53,329 nt of DNA from Woeseiaceae bacterium (GCA_013042375.1 JABDQH010000052.1:1-53329), one strand, 5' to 3'; shown: positions 26,594 to 36,881, numbered from the stretch's first letter. The notes: generated from the sequence alone by a model not told the origin. A program made the numbers and translations.

Positions 26594-26642
26594 AAGGGGA
26601 CAGTCACCCTAACTCCGCAGGAGTTAGGGTGACTGTCCCCTT
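26594..26642. repeat. 23-bp perfect inverted repeat, REP/RAYT-like
   Basis: Two perfectly complementary 23-base arms (26594-26616 and 26620-26642) flank a three-base GCA loop. Each arm contains GGGGACAGTCACCC or its complement. Sequences of this type recur as REP-like palindromes near RAYT-family transposases in many bacterial genomes. No transposase is nearby, so this would be a solitary, non-autonomous copy. With the A-run before it and TT after it, it can also end transcription from both sides, between the DUF6498 gene and tRNA-Asn. Confidence 0.85.
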
Positions 26643-26647
26643 GAATG

Positions 26648-26723
26648 TGGCTCCCCGGGTCGGACTCGAACCAACGACCAACGGATTAACAGTCCGTCGC
26701 TCTACCAACTGAGCTACCGGGGA
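26648..26723 (-). tRNA. tRNA-Asn (GTT)
   Basis: Read on the minus strand this is a 76-base cloverleaf. It has a TCCCCGG acceptor paired with CCGGGGA, the D-arm AGCTCAGTTGGTAGAGC, an anticodon loop CTGTTAA giving GTT, the T-arm GGTTCGAGTC, and a templated GCCA end. It lies five bases from the perfect inverted repeat. Confidence 0.97.
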
Positions 26724-26778
26724 ATGGCCCGCGCCTTGTGACGCGGGCCGCGATTCTGGTCCAGCACGCGGTCCCTTG

Positions 26779-27963
26779 TCAAGCTGAGACAGCGCGTTTC
26801 ATGCGACGCGTCGCTTCCTCGAGTTCCTGCATCGAGCAGGCGAACGATACGCGCAGGTAGCCGGGTGCGCCGAACGCAGAGCCGGGCACGCAGGCGACGT
26901 CGGCTTCGTTGAGCAGGAATTCGACCAGCGCTTCGTCCGAGTCGAACCCGCAGGCGTCTACCGCCTTGGCCACTCGCGGAAACGCATAGAACGTGCCGTC
27001 GCCGGCGCGACATTCGAATCCCGGGATATCGTTCAGGGCTGCGACCACAAAATCGTGGCGCTTGCGGTACGCTGCGGTCATTTCTGCGATGCAGGACTGG
27101 TCGCCCGTCAGCGCCGCCACAGCGGCCGCCTGGGACACGCTGCATGGATTCGACGTGCTCTGGCTCTGGACGGTTTTCATCGCGGAGATGAGCTCCAGGG
27201 GGCCCGCAGCATAGCCGATGCGCCAACCGGTCATTGCGTAGGCTTTCGACACGCCGTTGCACGTAATCGTACGGTCCTCGAGGCCGGGGCATGCCGTTGC
27301 GAAGCTCGCGAAAGCGTCGTCGGCCCAATGAATATGCTCGTAGATGTCGTCGGCGAGCACGACGACGCCGGGATGGGCCACGAGCACTTCACCGAGTGCC
27401 CGCAGCTCGGCCTCGCTGTAACACGTGCCCGTGGGATTCGACGGGCTGTTAAGTATCAGCAGCCGGGTCCTGTCCGAGAGTGCCTCGGCGAGCTGCCCCG
27501 GCGTCATCTTGAATGCCTGGTCGATGCCCGTCTCGATGATCACGGGTTCGGCGCCGGCGATTTTCACCATGTCGGGATAGGACACCCAGTAGGGCGCCGG
27601 GACGATCGCTTCGTCGCCCGGTGCGAGCAGCGCGAGGCACAGGTTGAAAATCGCCTGCTTGGCGCCGCTGGTCACGACAATCTGCGATACGTCGTAGTCG
27701 AGGCCGTTCTCGCCTGCGAATTTTGCCTGCACGGCTTCCTTCAAGACCGCCGTACCGTCGATCGGCGTGTAGCGCGTCTGCCCCGCATCGATCGCCGCGA
27801 TGGCGGCCTCGCGAATGTGCGGTGGCGTGTCGAAATCCGGTTCGCCCGTGCCGAGGCTGATCACGTCGCGGCCCGCGGCGCGCAGCCGTGTGGCGAGGGC
27901 CAGCACGGCAGCGGTCGGTGAAGGCCGGACCGCAGCCATGCGAGAGGAAACTGGTAGACTCAC
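26779..27963 (-). CDS. class I aspartate/prephenate aminotransferase
   Basis: A PLP-dependent aminotransferase of 394 residues, of the bacterial aspartate aminotransferase Ib group that often also accepts prephenate. Visible motifs are LGTGEPDFDTPPHI, YWVSYPDM, NSPSNPTGTCYS, DDIYEHI, and the PLP-lysine region VSKAYAMTGWRIGYAAGP. The start is GTG at 27963, with an excellent AGGAGG seven bases upstream; longer frames run back into uvrB on the other strand. It is divergent from uvrB with only 27 bases between the start codons. The call as AspC-like is firm; the exact substrate is not. Confidence 0.92.
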   Translation of the reverse strand: MSLPVSSRMAAVRPSPTAAVLALATRLRAAGRDVISLGTGEPDFDTPPHIREAAIAAIDAGQTRYTPIDGTAVLKEAVQAKFAGENGLDYDVSQIVVTSGAKQAIFNLCLALLAPGDEAIVPAPYWVSYPDMVKIAGAEPVIIETGIDQAFKMTPGQLAEALSDRTRLLILNSPSNPTGTCYSEAELRALGEVLVAHPGVVVLADDIYEHIHWADDAFASFATACPGLEDRTITCNGVSKAYAMTGWRIGYAAGPLELISAMKTVQSQSTSNPCSVSQAAAVAALTGDQSCIAEMTAAYRKRHDFVVAALNDIPGFECRAGDGTFYAFPRVAKAVDACGFDSDEALVEFLLNEADVACVPGSAFGAPGYLRVSFACSMQELEEATRRMKRAVSA

Positions 27964-27990
27964 TCGATTGCCTCCTGACAATGCCGTCTC

Positions 27991-30051
27991 ATGGTACGTG
28001 AAGCGACAACGCTGCCCAATACCCCGGACCACGAGGATCGGGATCGCCTGACGCTCGTGGCCGATTTCAAGGCCGCCGGCGATCAGCCCGGCGCTATCGA
28101 GGGCCTGGTCGAGGGTCTCGAGGACGGCCTCGCGCGGCAGGTCCTGCTCGGCGTCACGGGTTCCGGCAAGACCTTCACCATGGCGAGTGTCATCGAGCGC
28201 ACTCAGCGCCCCGCCATGATCCTCGCGCCGAACAAGACGCTGGCGGCGCAGCTGTATGGGGAGATGCGCGAGTTCTTCCCGCGCAACGCCGTCGAGTACT
28301 TTGTCTCCTACTACGACTACTACCAGCCCGAGGCGTACGTTCCCGCATCCGACACGTTTATCGAGAAGGACGCGTCGATCAACCAGCACATCGAACAGAT
28401 GCGCCTGTCAGCCACCAAGGCGCTGATCGAGCGACCGGATGCCATCATCGTCGCGACCGTGTCGGCCATCTACGGACTCGGCGATCCCGAAGCCTACTTC
28501 AGCATGGTGCTGCACCTGACGCGCGGCGATCGCATCGACCAGCGCACCGTTCTCAGGCGTCTCGCTGAAATGCAGTACACGCGCAACGAAATCGACCTTT
28601 CGCAGGGCACGTATCGCGTGCGTGGCGACGTCATCGACGTATTCCCGGCCGAATCGGAGCGCGACGCGGTACGCATCGAGTTGTTCGATGACGAGGTCGA
28701 GTCGATCGCTCGTTTCGATCCACTGACGGGTGAAGTGTCCGCCAGGTTGCCGCGCTTCACGGTATTCCCCAAGACCCACTACGTTACGCCGCGGGAGAAG
28801 CTCCTGGAGGCCTGTGAGCACATCAAGGTCGAGCTCAGGGAGAGGCTCGAGTATCTGCGCGCGCACGAAAAACTGCTCGAGGCGCAGAGGCTCGAGCAGC
28901 GGACAATGTTCGATCTCGAGATGATCCGCGAGCTCGGGTACTGCTCGGGCATCGAGAACTACTCCCGCTACCTGTCCGGCCGTGACCAGGGTGAGCCGCC
29001 ACCCTGCCTGTTCGACTACGTGCCCGACAACGCCTTGCTGATCATCGACGAGAGCCATGTGACGGTTCCGCAGCTCGGTGCCATGTACAAGGGCGACCGT
29101 TCGCGCAAGGAAACGCTCGTCGAATACGGTTTCCGCCTGCCGTCCGCGCTCGACAACCGGCCCCTGAGATTCGACGAATTCGAGGGGCTTTCGCCCCAGA
29201 CGGTCTACGTTTCGGCCACGCCCGGGAACTACGAACGGGACCACGCCGACAATGTCGTGGAGCAGGTGGTCAGGCCGACGGGGCTGGTGGACCCTGTCGT
29301 CGAGGTGCGCCCCGCCAGGACCCAGGTCGACGACCTGCTATCGGAAATCGCGCAGCGCGTCGCCGTGCAGGAACGTGTGCTCGTGACGACGCTGACGAAG
29401 CGCATGTCCGAGGACCTTACCGACTACCTGCGCGAGCATGGGGTCGCCGTTCGCTACCTGCATTCCGATATCGGTACCGTCGAACGCACGGAGATTATTC
29501 GCGACCTGCGTCTCGGCGCCTTCGACGTACTCGTGGGCATCAACCTGCTGCGCGAGGGTCTGGACATGCCCGAGGTTTCGCTGGTCGCGATCCTCGACGC
29601 CGACAAGGAAGGCTTCCTGCGCTCGGAGCGGTCACTCATACAGACCGTTGGCCGGGCGGCGCGCAACCTGCACGGCAAGGCGATCCTGTACGCCGACGCA
29701 GTAACCGGCTCGATGGAGCGGGCGATGGACGAAACCAACCGGCGCCGCGAGAAACAGCTCGCCCACAACGAGGAGCACGGCATCACGCCGGCAACCATCG
29801 TCAAGCAGGTCGCCGACGTTATGGAGGCAGCCTATCCGGCGCCGCACGCGCTCAAGCGGCGCGCCGCGGAGTCGCAGGCCGCGTACGCGGTCATGTCGCC
29901 CGAGGAACTTCTGAAGAAGGCCGCGAAACTCGAGAAGAAGATGCTCAGGCATGCGCGCGACCTCGAGTTCGAGGAAGCCGCGAAACTCAGAGACGACATC
30001 CAGCTGATGCGTAGCAGCGCTTTCGGGCTACCCGAGAGCGACGCTGGCTAG
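27991..30051 (+). CDS. uvrB: excinuclease ABC subunit B
   Basis: UvrB is the central damage-verifying helicase of nucleotide excision repair. The 686 residues contain the Walker A GVTGSGKT (54-61), the beta-hairpin [12 protein letters not shown], the DESH-type Walker [39 protein letters not shown], and a C-terminal UVR domain [19 protein letters not shown] for UvrC or UvrA contact. The ATG at 27991 makes an N-terminus about 15 residues longer than usual, and no good ribosome site precedes it. No LexA box of the CTGT-N8-ACAG type is seen in the short divergent gap. Confidence 0.98.
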   Translation: MVREATTLPNTPDHEDRDRLTLVADFKAAGDQPGAIEGLVEGLEDGLARQVLLGVTGSGKTFTMASVIERTQRPAMILAPNKTLAAQLYGEMREFFPRNAVEYFVSYYDYYQPEAYVPASDTFIEKDASINQHIEQMRLSATKALIERPDAIIVATVSAIYGLGDPEAYFSMVLHLTRGDRIDQRTVLRRLAEMQYTRNEIDLSQGTYRVRGDVIDVFPAESERDAVRIELFDDEVESIARFDPLTGEVSARLPRFTVFPKTHYVTPREKLLEACEHIKVELRERLEYLRAHEKLLEAQRLEQRTMFDLEMIRELGYCSGIENYSRYLSGRDQGEPPPCLFDYVPDNALLIIDESHVTVPQLGAMYKGDRSRKETLVEYGFRLPSALDNRPLRFDEFEGLSPQTVYVSATPGNYERDHADNVVEQVVRPTGLVDPVVEVRPARTQVDDLLSEIAQRVAVQERVLVTTLTKRMSEDLTDYLREHGVAVRYLHSDIGTVERTEIIRDLRLGAFDVLVGINLLREGLDMPEVSLVAILDADKEGFLRSERSLIQTVGRAARNLHGKAILYADAVTGSMERAMDETNRRREKQLAHNEEHGITPATIVKQVADVMEAAYPAPHALKRRAAESQAAYAVMSPEELLKKAAKLEKKMLRHARDLEFEEAAKLRDDIQLMRSSAFGLPESDAG

Positions 30052-30062
30052 GGCATGGACAG

Positions 30063-30084
30063 CCCTGTGCCGCGGAGCACAGGG
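30063..30084. terminator. hairpin between convergent uvrB and dehydrogenase gene
   Basis: CCCTGTGC (30063-30070) pairs with GCACAGGG (30077-30084) around CGCGGA, in the 65-bp gap between convergent genes. No T-run is present on either side. Confidence 0.45.
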
Positions 30085-30116
30085 ATGTGCGGCAGCGGCC
30101 TGGGGCCGTCTTTGCG

Positions 30117-31217
30117 TCAATAACCGCGTTCCGGGTCGACGACGTTGAGCAGCGCGTCGCCCGCCAGGTAGCGCCGGATATTTTCGCGCAGCAGCATCCG
30201 GTGATAACGCCTGTCCGCTCCGGACGATGACACGTGCGGCGTGATGATCACGTTAGGCATCTGCCACAATGGGTGGTCGGCGGGCAGGGGCTCCGGGTCG
30301 GTGACGTCGAGGCCGGCGCCCGCGATATGGCCGCTCTCGAGCGCCTCGACGAGGTCATCAGTGACGACGGTCTTGCCGCGTCCGACGTTGATGAAGTACG
30401 CGCCTTTCTTCATCTGTCCAAACACTTCCTGATCGAACATGCCCCGCGTGGCCGGCGTAAGCGGCAATGCGTTGACGACGACGTCCGCGTCGCCGGCGAG
30501 TTCCTCGAGTTCGTCCGCGAGGCCGACATAATCCACCCAGGGTGGCCCTTCTCGCGAACTGTTGCGAGTCGCGGTTACGCGCATACCGAGTGCGTTGGCT
30601 CGCTTTGCCGTGGCGCTGCCGATGCCGCCGAGGCCGACGACCAGCATGGTCTTGCCGCTGACCGAGTACATGCCGGGGCCACGGATGAAGTCCCGTCGCC
30701 ATGCACCGTCGGGCATGGCTTTGCCGTATTGCACCAGCCCGCGAGCCAGGCTCAGCGTCATGGCAACCGCATGCTCGCCGATCGCCGGAGAGGACATCTT
30801 CTGCATGTTGGTGAGCAGCACCTTACCGCTGCGCATCGCCTCGATCGAGAGGCAGCGTTCGGCTCCGGAGGAGTAGATCTGGACCCACACGAGGCGGGTT
30901 GCGCCGGCCATCGATTCGGCCGTGCAGTATCCGATAATGACGTCCGCTGCGGTCGCCTTGGCGGCCAGCTCTGCGGGATCGTCTACCGTTATGAATTCGG
31001 CCTCGGGGAACTCCCGCGCCAGCTCGCCAACGTCGCCGCGGCTGGCGCGCAACAGGATCGTCGGATTGGCTCGCCATCCGGGGAGTTCGCGCACCGGGAC
31101 GGTCGCCTCGCGGACGCCGGTCGTCGCGAGGAATTCATCAGCGGACCCGGCATCGCGTGCCATGGCGAGGCCCGAAGAAGTGACTGCCAGCGTGACGAGA
31201 ACGAGCGTACGGATCAT
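30117..31217 (-). CDS. exported D-2-hydroxyacid dehydrogenase family protein
   Basis: A 366-residue NAD-dependent 2-hydroxyacid dehydrogenase fold with an N-terminal signal peptide (IRTLVLVTLAVTSSGLAMA), which is unusual because NAD enzymes normally work in the cytoplasm. The NAD-binding motif VVGLGGIGSA is intact, as are FINVGRGKTVVTDDL, AGAGLDVTDPEPL and the C-terminal ITPHVSSSGADR, where histidine of the catalytic triad falls. The ATG at 31217 has AGGAG seven bases upstream; nine extra residues from 31244 would weaken the signal. It is convergent with uvrB. The substrate is unknown. The enzyme may be retained by a bound cofactor, or the N-terminus may be a membrane anchor. Confidence 0.82.
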   Translation of the reverse strand: MIRTLVLVTLAVTSSGLAMARDAGSADEFLATTGVREATVPVRELPGWRANPTILLRASRGDVGELAREFPEAEFITVDDPAELAAKATAADVIIGYCTAESMAGATRLVWVQIYSSGAERCLSIEAMRSGKVLLTNMQKMSSPAIGEHAVAMTLSLARGLVQYGKAMPDGAWRRDFIRGPGMYSVSGKTMLVVGLGGIGSATAKRANALGMRVTATRNSSREGPPWVDYVGLADELEELAGDADVVVNALPLTPATRGMFDQEVFGQMKKGAYFINVGRGKTVVTDDLVEALESGHIAGAGLDVTDPEPLPADHPLWQMPNVIITPHVSSSGADRRYHRMLLRENIRRYLAGDALLNVVDPERGY

Positions 31218-31301
31218 CGATAATCTCCTGTATGAGAAATGCATGATATGCCTTGCGATGGGGGCATTGCTTCAGTATCTTACGCGTCCCTTCAGGCGGG
31301 C

Positions 31302-31319
31302 GGGCGATTAGCCCAGGGG
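31302..31319 (+). repeat. partial copy of the tRNA-Val 5' end
   Basis: GGGCGATTAGCCCAGGGG matches the first 18 bases of the tRNA-Val at 31349 at 17 positions, 47 bases upstream on the same strand. The following bases do not continue the tRNA. It looks like a truncated tRNA copy of the kind left by tandem duplication and decay. Confidence 0.7.
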
Positions 31320-31348
31320 GCGTCATCGGACGCAGCTTGGTAGCGGTC

Positions 31349-31423
31349 GGGCGATTAGCTCAGGGGTAGAGCGCCACGTTGACATCGTGGAGGTCGGTGG
31401 TTCGAAACCACCATCGCCCACCA
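31349..31423 (+). tRNA. tRNA-Val (GAC)
   Basis: A 75-base cloverleaf with acceptor GGGCGAT paired to ATCGCCC, D-arm AGCTCAGGGGTAGAGC, anticodon stem CCACG/CGTGG with loop TTGACAT giving GAC, T-arm GGTTCGAAACC and an encoded ACCA end. It lies 165 bases upstream of infC. Confidence 0.97.
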
Positions 31424-31482
31424 GACCATCCTTTTGCCTGACGAAAACACTGATTTTTGTGGAAAAATCGGCCTTCCGAAGG

Positions 31483-31511
31483 TTGTTTCCTGCTCCCGGG
31501 CTTATTAGAAT
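31483..31511 (+). promoter_or_regulatory. infC operon promoter
   Basis: TTGTTT (31483-31488) and TAGAAT (31506-31511) are separated by 17 bases. This gives a start near 31518 and a leader of about 70 nt before infC. It sits downstream of tRNA-Val and so gives the translation-gene block its own promoter. Confidence 0.5.
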
Positions 31512-31588
31512 CGCGTTCCCGCTGTGGGCACGCCGGTTGGCTGTGGGCTGCAAAAGGGTAAGGTGTTGAATTTGCGGAGGATTTGAGT

Positions 31589-32107
31589 ATCGCAGTGCAT
31601 AAGCGCGTCAGGCGCAATGATGAAATCGAGGCCGCCGAAGTGCGTGTTATTCGCGCGGACGGTGAGCAGGCGGGGGTCATGGGTATCGCGGAGGCGATCC
31701 AGATGGCCTTCGACGTGAGCCTGGACCTTGTCGAGGTATCCCCGACAGCGGACCCGCCGGTGTGCCGCATTATGGATTTCGGCAAATACTTGTTCGAACA
31801 GAACAAGAAGAACCAGTCTGCGAAACGCAAGCAAAAGCAGGTTCACGTCAAGGAAATCAAGTTTCGTCCGGGTACGGACGAGGGCGATTACCAGATCAAG
31901 CTCAGGAAGCTCGTGGAGTTTCTCGAGATCGGAGACAAGACGAAGGTCACCCTGAGATTCAGGGGCCGGGAGATGGCGCACAAGGAACTCGGTGCCAAGC
32001 TCCTGAAACGGGTCCGCGAGGACCTCGATGAATACGGTACTGTCGAACAGATGCCGCAGATGGAAGGGCGGCAGATGGTTATGGTGATAGCACCGAAGAA
32101 AAAGTGA
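31589..32107 (+). CDS. infC: translation initiation factor IF-3
   Basis: IF-3 checks the start codon and keeps 30S subunits free. The N-domain, linker and C-domain are all present: [21 protein letters not shown] (in part), [37 protein letters not shown] and [13 protein letters not shown] place the start at ATC (31589), giving 172 residues, because GGAGG at 31576-31580 is eight bases upstream. The in-frame TTG at 31583 is only two bases from that site and the GTG at 31595 is 14 bases away. infC in other bacteria uses AUU, AUC or AUA so that IF-3 can repress itself. thrS, the usual upstream neighbour, is absent. Confidence 0.96.
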   Translation: MAVHKRVRRNDEIEAAEVRVIRADGEQAGVMGIAEAIQMAFDVSLDLVEVSPTADPPVCRIMDFGKYLFEQNKKNQSAKRKQKQVHVKEIKFRPGTDEGDYQIKLRKLVEFLEIGDKTKVTLRFRGREMAHKELGAKLLKRVREDLDEYGTVEQMPQMEGRQMVMVIAPKKK

Positions 32108-32135
32108 ATAGCGGGAACCGCCACCGGCTGTGGAA

Positions 32136-32149
32136 GGGCCTTTAGGCCC
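32136..32149 (+). promoter_or_regulatory. hairpin in the infC-rpmI leader
   Basis: GGGCC (32136-32140) pairs with GGCCC (32145-32149) around TTTA. In E. coli the region before rpmI carries the pseudoknot through which L20 represses rpmI-rplT. The 122-bp gap here could do the same, but I cannot establish the fold by eye. Confidence 0.3.
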
Positions 32150-32229
32150 GAATCAGTCCTGGCAACAGGTTTCCATTAATCCGCCTGCCGCGGCCCGTGA
32201 GGCACGTTGCAAGGCCAAAAGGAAAGACG

Positions 32230-32427
32230 ATGTCGAAAATGAAGACCAACCGGGGCGCTGCCAAGCGCTTCAGCCGGACGGCCAAGGGCGGCTACAAGCG
32301 CTCACAGGCCCACCTCAATCACATCCTGACGAAGAAGAAGTCGAAGCGTAAGCGCCAGCTCGGCAAGACGCTTCAGGTCGCAGACGCCGATGTAAAAGGC
32401 GTCAAGCGCTTGCTTCCGTACAGCTGA
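32230..32427 (+). CDS. rpmI: 50S ribosomal protein L35
   Basis: A 65-residue basic protein of the large ribosomal subunit. [20 protein letters not shown] at the start and [14 protein letters not shown] in the middle are diagnostic of L35. AAGGAAAG precedes the ATG at 32230; upstream in-frame residues belong to the leader. It is 14 bases before rplT. Confidence 0.97.
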   Translation: MSKMKTNRGAAKRFSRTAKGGYKRSQAHLNHILTKKKSKRKRQLGKTLQVADADVKGVKRLLPYS

Positions 32428-32441
32428 GAGGAGATTGAGAC

Positions 32442-33846
<1,405 letters not shown>

Positions 33847-33850
33847 GACG

Positions 33851-36229
33851 ATGAAGATTGCAGAGTCCTGGCTGCGCGAATGGGTCGACCCCGACCTGAC
33901 GACCGAGGAACTCGGTCACCAGCTCACGATGCTCGGTCACGAAGTGGACGAGATCGCGGCCGAAGGCGAGGGCATCGCCGAAGTCGTGGTCGCCGAGGTG
34001 CTCGAATGCGGCAAGCATCCGGATGCCGACAAGCTGAGCGTGTGCAAGGTCAGCGACGGCGGTGGCGAACTCATCGACATCGTCTGCGGTGCGCCGAACG
34101 CGCGCGTCGGGCTGAAAACGCCGCTGGCGAAGCCCGGCGTGACGTTGCCGAACGGCATGAAGCTGCGCAAGGCGAAAATCCGCGGCGTCGTTTCGAACGG
34201 CATGTTGTGTTCTGCCGTTGAACTCGGGCTCGGCGATGAGTCTGACGGCATCCTGGAGCTGCCGTGCGACGCGCAGCCGGGCCAGCCGCTGGTCGAATTG
34301 CTGGGTCTGCCCGACGCCGTCATCGACGTGGACCTCACCCCCAATCGCGGTGACTGTTTCAGCATTCTCGGTATCGCTCGCGACCTCGCGGCGCTGACCG
34401 GGACGGTGCTCAAGGACGAGGACGTCGCGCCTGTCATTGCCGATATCGACGACACGCATCCGGTCGAACTCGTCGAGCCGGCCGGTTGCCCGCGCTTCGC
34501 CGGGCGCCTGGTGCGCGGTATCGATCCGGCCGCGCGATCGCCACTGTGGCTGGCCGAGCGTCTGCGCCGTGCGGGCCTGCGCAGCATCTCCCCGGTCGTC
34601 GACGTCACCAACTACGTCATGCTCGAGCTCGGGCAGCCGCTGCACGCCTACGATGCGGCGCTGCTGAATGGCCCGATTCGACCACGGCTGGCGAAGAAGG
34701 GTGAGCAAGTAACGCTGCTCGACGAGAAAGTGGTCGAGTTGAGCGAGGATACGCTGGTCATTACCGACGACAGCGGTCCGATCGGCATGGCTGGCATCAT
34801 GGGTGGCCTGAGCACGGCCGTCGGTGACACCACTACGGACGTCTTTTTCGAGGCGGCTTTCTGGCCACAGGATTTCATGGCGGGCCGTGCGCGCCAATAC
34901 GGTATGCACACAGACGCATCGCTGCGTTTCGAACGCGGCGTGGATCCGCAGGGACAGGGACGCGCTGTCGAACGCGCGACCGAGTTGCTGCTGCAGATCG
35001 CCGGAGGACAGGCGGGCCCGCTGGTCGATGACACGGTCGCCGAACACCTGCCGCGACGCGCTGACATTGTGTTGCGCAAACAGCGCGTCACGCACCTGCT
35101 GGGACTGGAGATCGACGACGAGGAAGTCCGGCGCATCCTCGAGAGTCTGCAAATGCGGGTTGAACATAATACGGGCGGCTGGACCGTCGCGGCGCCGAGT
35201 CATCGCTTCGACATCAAGTACGAGGTGGACCTCATCGAGGAAATCGCACGGATTCACGGCTATGACTCGATACCCGAAACGACGCTAGCGTCGGCGGCGC
35301 CCCTCGAGGCGGTGACCGAATCGAGGATCGAGATGGAACGCGCGGCGGCAACGCTCATCGCGCGTGACTACCAGGAAGTCGTGACCTACAGCTTCATCGA
35401 CCCGGACGCCAACCGGAAATTCACCGGTCACGACTCCGAGCTGGTGCTCAGCAACCCGATTGCGGAGGGCTTGTCGGTCATGCGCGGTTCGCTGTGGCCG
35501 GGGCTGGTAGCGGCGGCGGCCGCGAATGCCGCACGGCAGCAGGAGCGCGTTCGAGTGTTCGAGGCAAGCCGCTCCTACCACGGAACACTCGGTGAACACA
35601 CGGAAGTGGTCAGGCTGGCCGGTCTCGCAACCGGGCCGATTGCGCCCGAACAATGGGGAGCGAGGGCCCAGTCGGTTGATCTATTCGACATAAAGGCCGA
35701 CGTCGAAGCGGTTCTTGCACTCGCCTGCGGCACGGCGGGGCTCAATTTCGCAGCCGTCGAACACCCGGCCCTGCAGCCCGGGCAGGCTGCCGAGATCCTG
35801 CGCGGCGACACCTTGATCGGGGTAATCGGAAAACTGCATCCGAAGCTCGCCAGGGAATACGACCTCAAGCGCCCGACGTACCTGTTCGAGCTCGACGCCG
35901 AGAAAGCGCTGGCGTCTAAGGTCCCGGCGGCTTCCGAGGTCTCGAAATTCCCCGTGATCCGTCGCGATATTGCTGTCGTTGTCGACGCGGGCGTTTCGGC
36001 CCACGAGCTCGTCGCAGCGGTGGCCGCCAGCGCGCCGGACCTGATTCGCGACGTCAGGTTATTTGACATTTACACGGGTGAAGGAATAGAAGCAGGGCGA
36101 AAAAGCGTCGCAATTGGCTTGATTTTGCAGGAAACATCACGCACCCTTACTGACGAAGATGCGGACAGTGCGATGGCCGCTGCAGTCGCCAAACTAGAAC
36201 ATAAATTCGCTGCGTACCTGAGAGACTGA
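33851..36229 (+). CDS. pheT: phenylalanyl-tRNA synthetase beta subunit
   Basis: PheT binds tRNA and edits tyrosine misacylated to tRNA-Phe. The 792 residues match the family: an EMAP-type tRNA-binding domain (about 40-150, DADKLSVCKVSDGG), the B3/B4 editing domain, a B5 domain, a catalytic-like core and the C-terminal FDX-ACB anticodon-binding domain (about 695-790, FPVIRRDIAVVVD). The last 150 bp of the gene are distinctly AT-richer than the rest, where E. coli also carries an ihfA promoter. ihfA begins six bases after the stop. Confidence 0.97.
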   Translation: MKIAESWLREWVDPDLTTEELGHQLTMLGHEVDEIAAEGEGIAEVVVAEVLECGKHPDADKLSVCKVSDGGGELIDIVCGAPNARVGLKTPLAKPGVTLPNGMKLRKAKIRGVVSNGMLCSAVELGLGDESDGILELPCDAQPGQPLVELLGLPDAVIDVDLTPNRGDCFSILGIARDLAALTGTVLKDEDVAPVIADIDDTHPVELVEPAGCPRFAGRLVRGIDPAARSPLWLAERLRRAGLRSISPVVDVTNYVMLELGQPLHAYDAALLNGPIRPRLAKKGEQVTLLDEKVVELSEDTLVITDDSGPIGMAGIMGGLSTAVGDTTTDVFFEAAFWPQDFMAGRARQYGMHTDASLRFERGVDPQGQGRAVERATELLLQIAGGQAGPLVDDTVAEHLPRRADIVLRKQRVTHLLGLEIDDEEVRRILESLQMRVEHNTGGWTVAAPSHRFDIKYEVDLIEEIARIHGYDSIPETTLASAAPLEAVTESRIEMERAAATLIARDYQEVVTYSFIDPDANRKFTGHDSELVLSNPIAEGLSVMRGSLWPGLVAAAAANAARQQERVRVFEASRSYHGTLGEHTEVVRLAGLATGPIAPEQWGARAQSVDLFDIKADVEAVLALACGTAGLNFAAVEHPALQPGQAAEILRGDTLIGVIGKLHPKLAREYDLKRPTYLFELDAEKALASKVPAASEVSKFPVIRRDIAVVVDAGVSAHELVAAVAASAPDLIRDVRLFDIYTGEGIEAGRKSVAIGLILQETSRTLTDEDADSAMAAAVAKLEHKFAAYLRD

Positions 36230-36235
36230 ATCCCG

Positions 36236-36535
36236 ATGGCATTGACGAAAGCAGACATGGCCGAGTCCTTGTTCAATGAGCTGGGTCTCAACAAACGGGA
36301 AGCGCGCGAACTCGTCGACATGTATTTTGAGGAGCTGCGCGCATCGCTCGCAGTTGGGGAGCAGGTCAAGCTTTCCGGATTCGGAAACTTTGACCTTCGC
36401 GATAAGAAAGAACGACCGGGCAGAAACCCGAAGACGGGAGAAGAAATACCGATCAGCGCGCGACGCGTTGTGACGTTCCGTCCGGGACAAAAACTAAAAG
36501 CCCGAGTGGAAGCGTATGCTGGAACCGGGGAATAA
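36236..36535 (+). CDS. ihfA: integration host factor subunit alpha
   Basis: IHF alpha is the partner of IHF beta. The 99 residues begin [20 protein letters not shown] and contain [20 protein letters not shown] and the arm-tip [17 protein letters not shown], all diagnostic for the alpha subunit. The next gene, a MerR-type regulator, overlaps it by 20 bases, as in most gammaproteobacteria. Confidence 0.97.
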   Translation: MALTKADMAESLFNELGLNKREARELVDMYFEELRASLAVGEQVKLSGFGNFDLRDKKERPGRNPKTGEEIPISARRVVTFRPGQKLKARVEAYAGTGE

Positions 36536-36872
36536 CGACGAACTACCTCCAATTCCTGGGAAGCGTTACTTCACGATAGGTGAGGTTAGCGACCTGTGCG
36601 CGGTCAAACCGCACGTGTTGCGCTATTGGGAGCAGGAGTTTCCGCAACTGAAGCCGGTCAAGCGGCGCGGAAATCGGCGCTACTACCAGCGCCAGGACGT
36701 CTTGATCATTCGTCAGATTCGTAGCCTTCTGTATGAGGAGGGCTTCACTATTGGTGGCGCACGCCAGCGTCTTGCCGGCGATGACGCGAAGTCCGATGTC
36801 ACGCAAAGTCAGCAGATAATCAAGCAGATGCGCATGGAACTTGAACAAGTTCTGAAGATTCTGCGTCGCTGA
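36516..36872 (+). CDS. MerR-family transcriptional regulator
   Basis: A 118-residue MerR-type winged-helix protein. The DNA-binding domain is at about residues 18-85: [26 protein letters not shown], and [16 protein letters not shown]. The tail is a short coiled coil without cysteines or an effector domain, as in the small MerR proteins that regularly follow ihfA in gammaproteobacteria. Their target is unknown. It overlaps ihfA by 20 bases and is probably co-transcribed with pheST-ihfA. Confidence 0.92.
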   Translation: MLEPGNNDELPPIPGKRYFTIGEVSDLCAVKPHVLRYWEQEFPQLKPVKRRGNRRYYQRQDVLIIRQIRSLLYEEGFTIGGARQRLAGDDAKSDVTQSQQIIKQMRMELEQVLKILRR

Positions 36873-36881
36873 TATTCCGCC

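Noticed and set aside
27950-27995. LexA (SOS) box between the aminotransferase and uvrB
   Set aside because: No CTGT-N8-ACAG pattern is present in or near the gap.
27964-28389. A long N-terminal extension of the aspartate aminotransferase
   Set aside because: It would be antisense to uvrB. The GTG at 27963 with AGGAGG upstream is a clear start.
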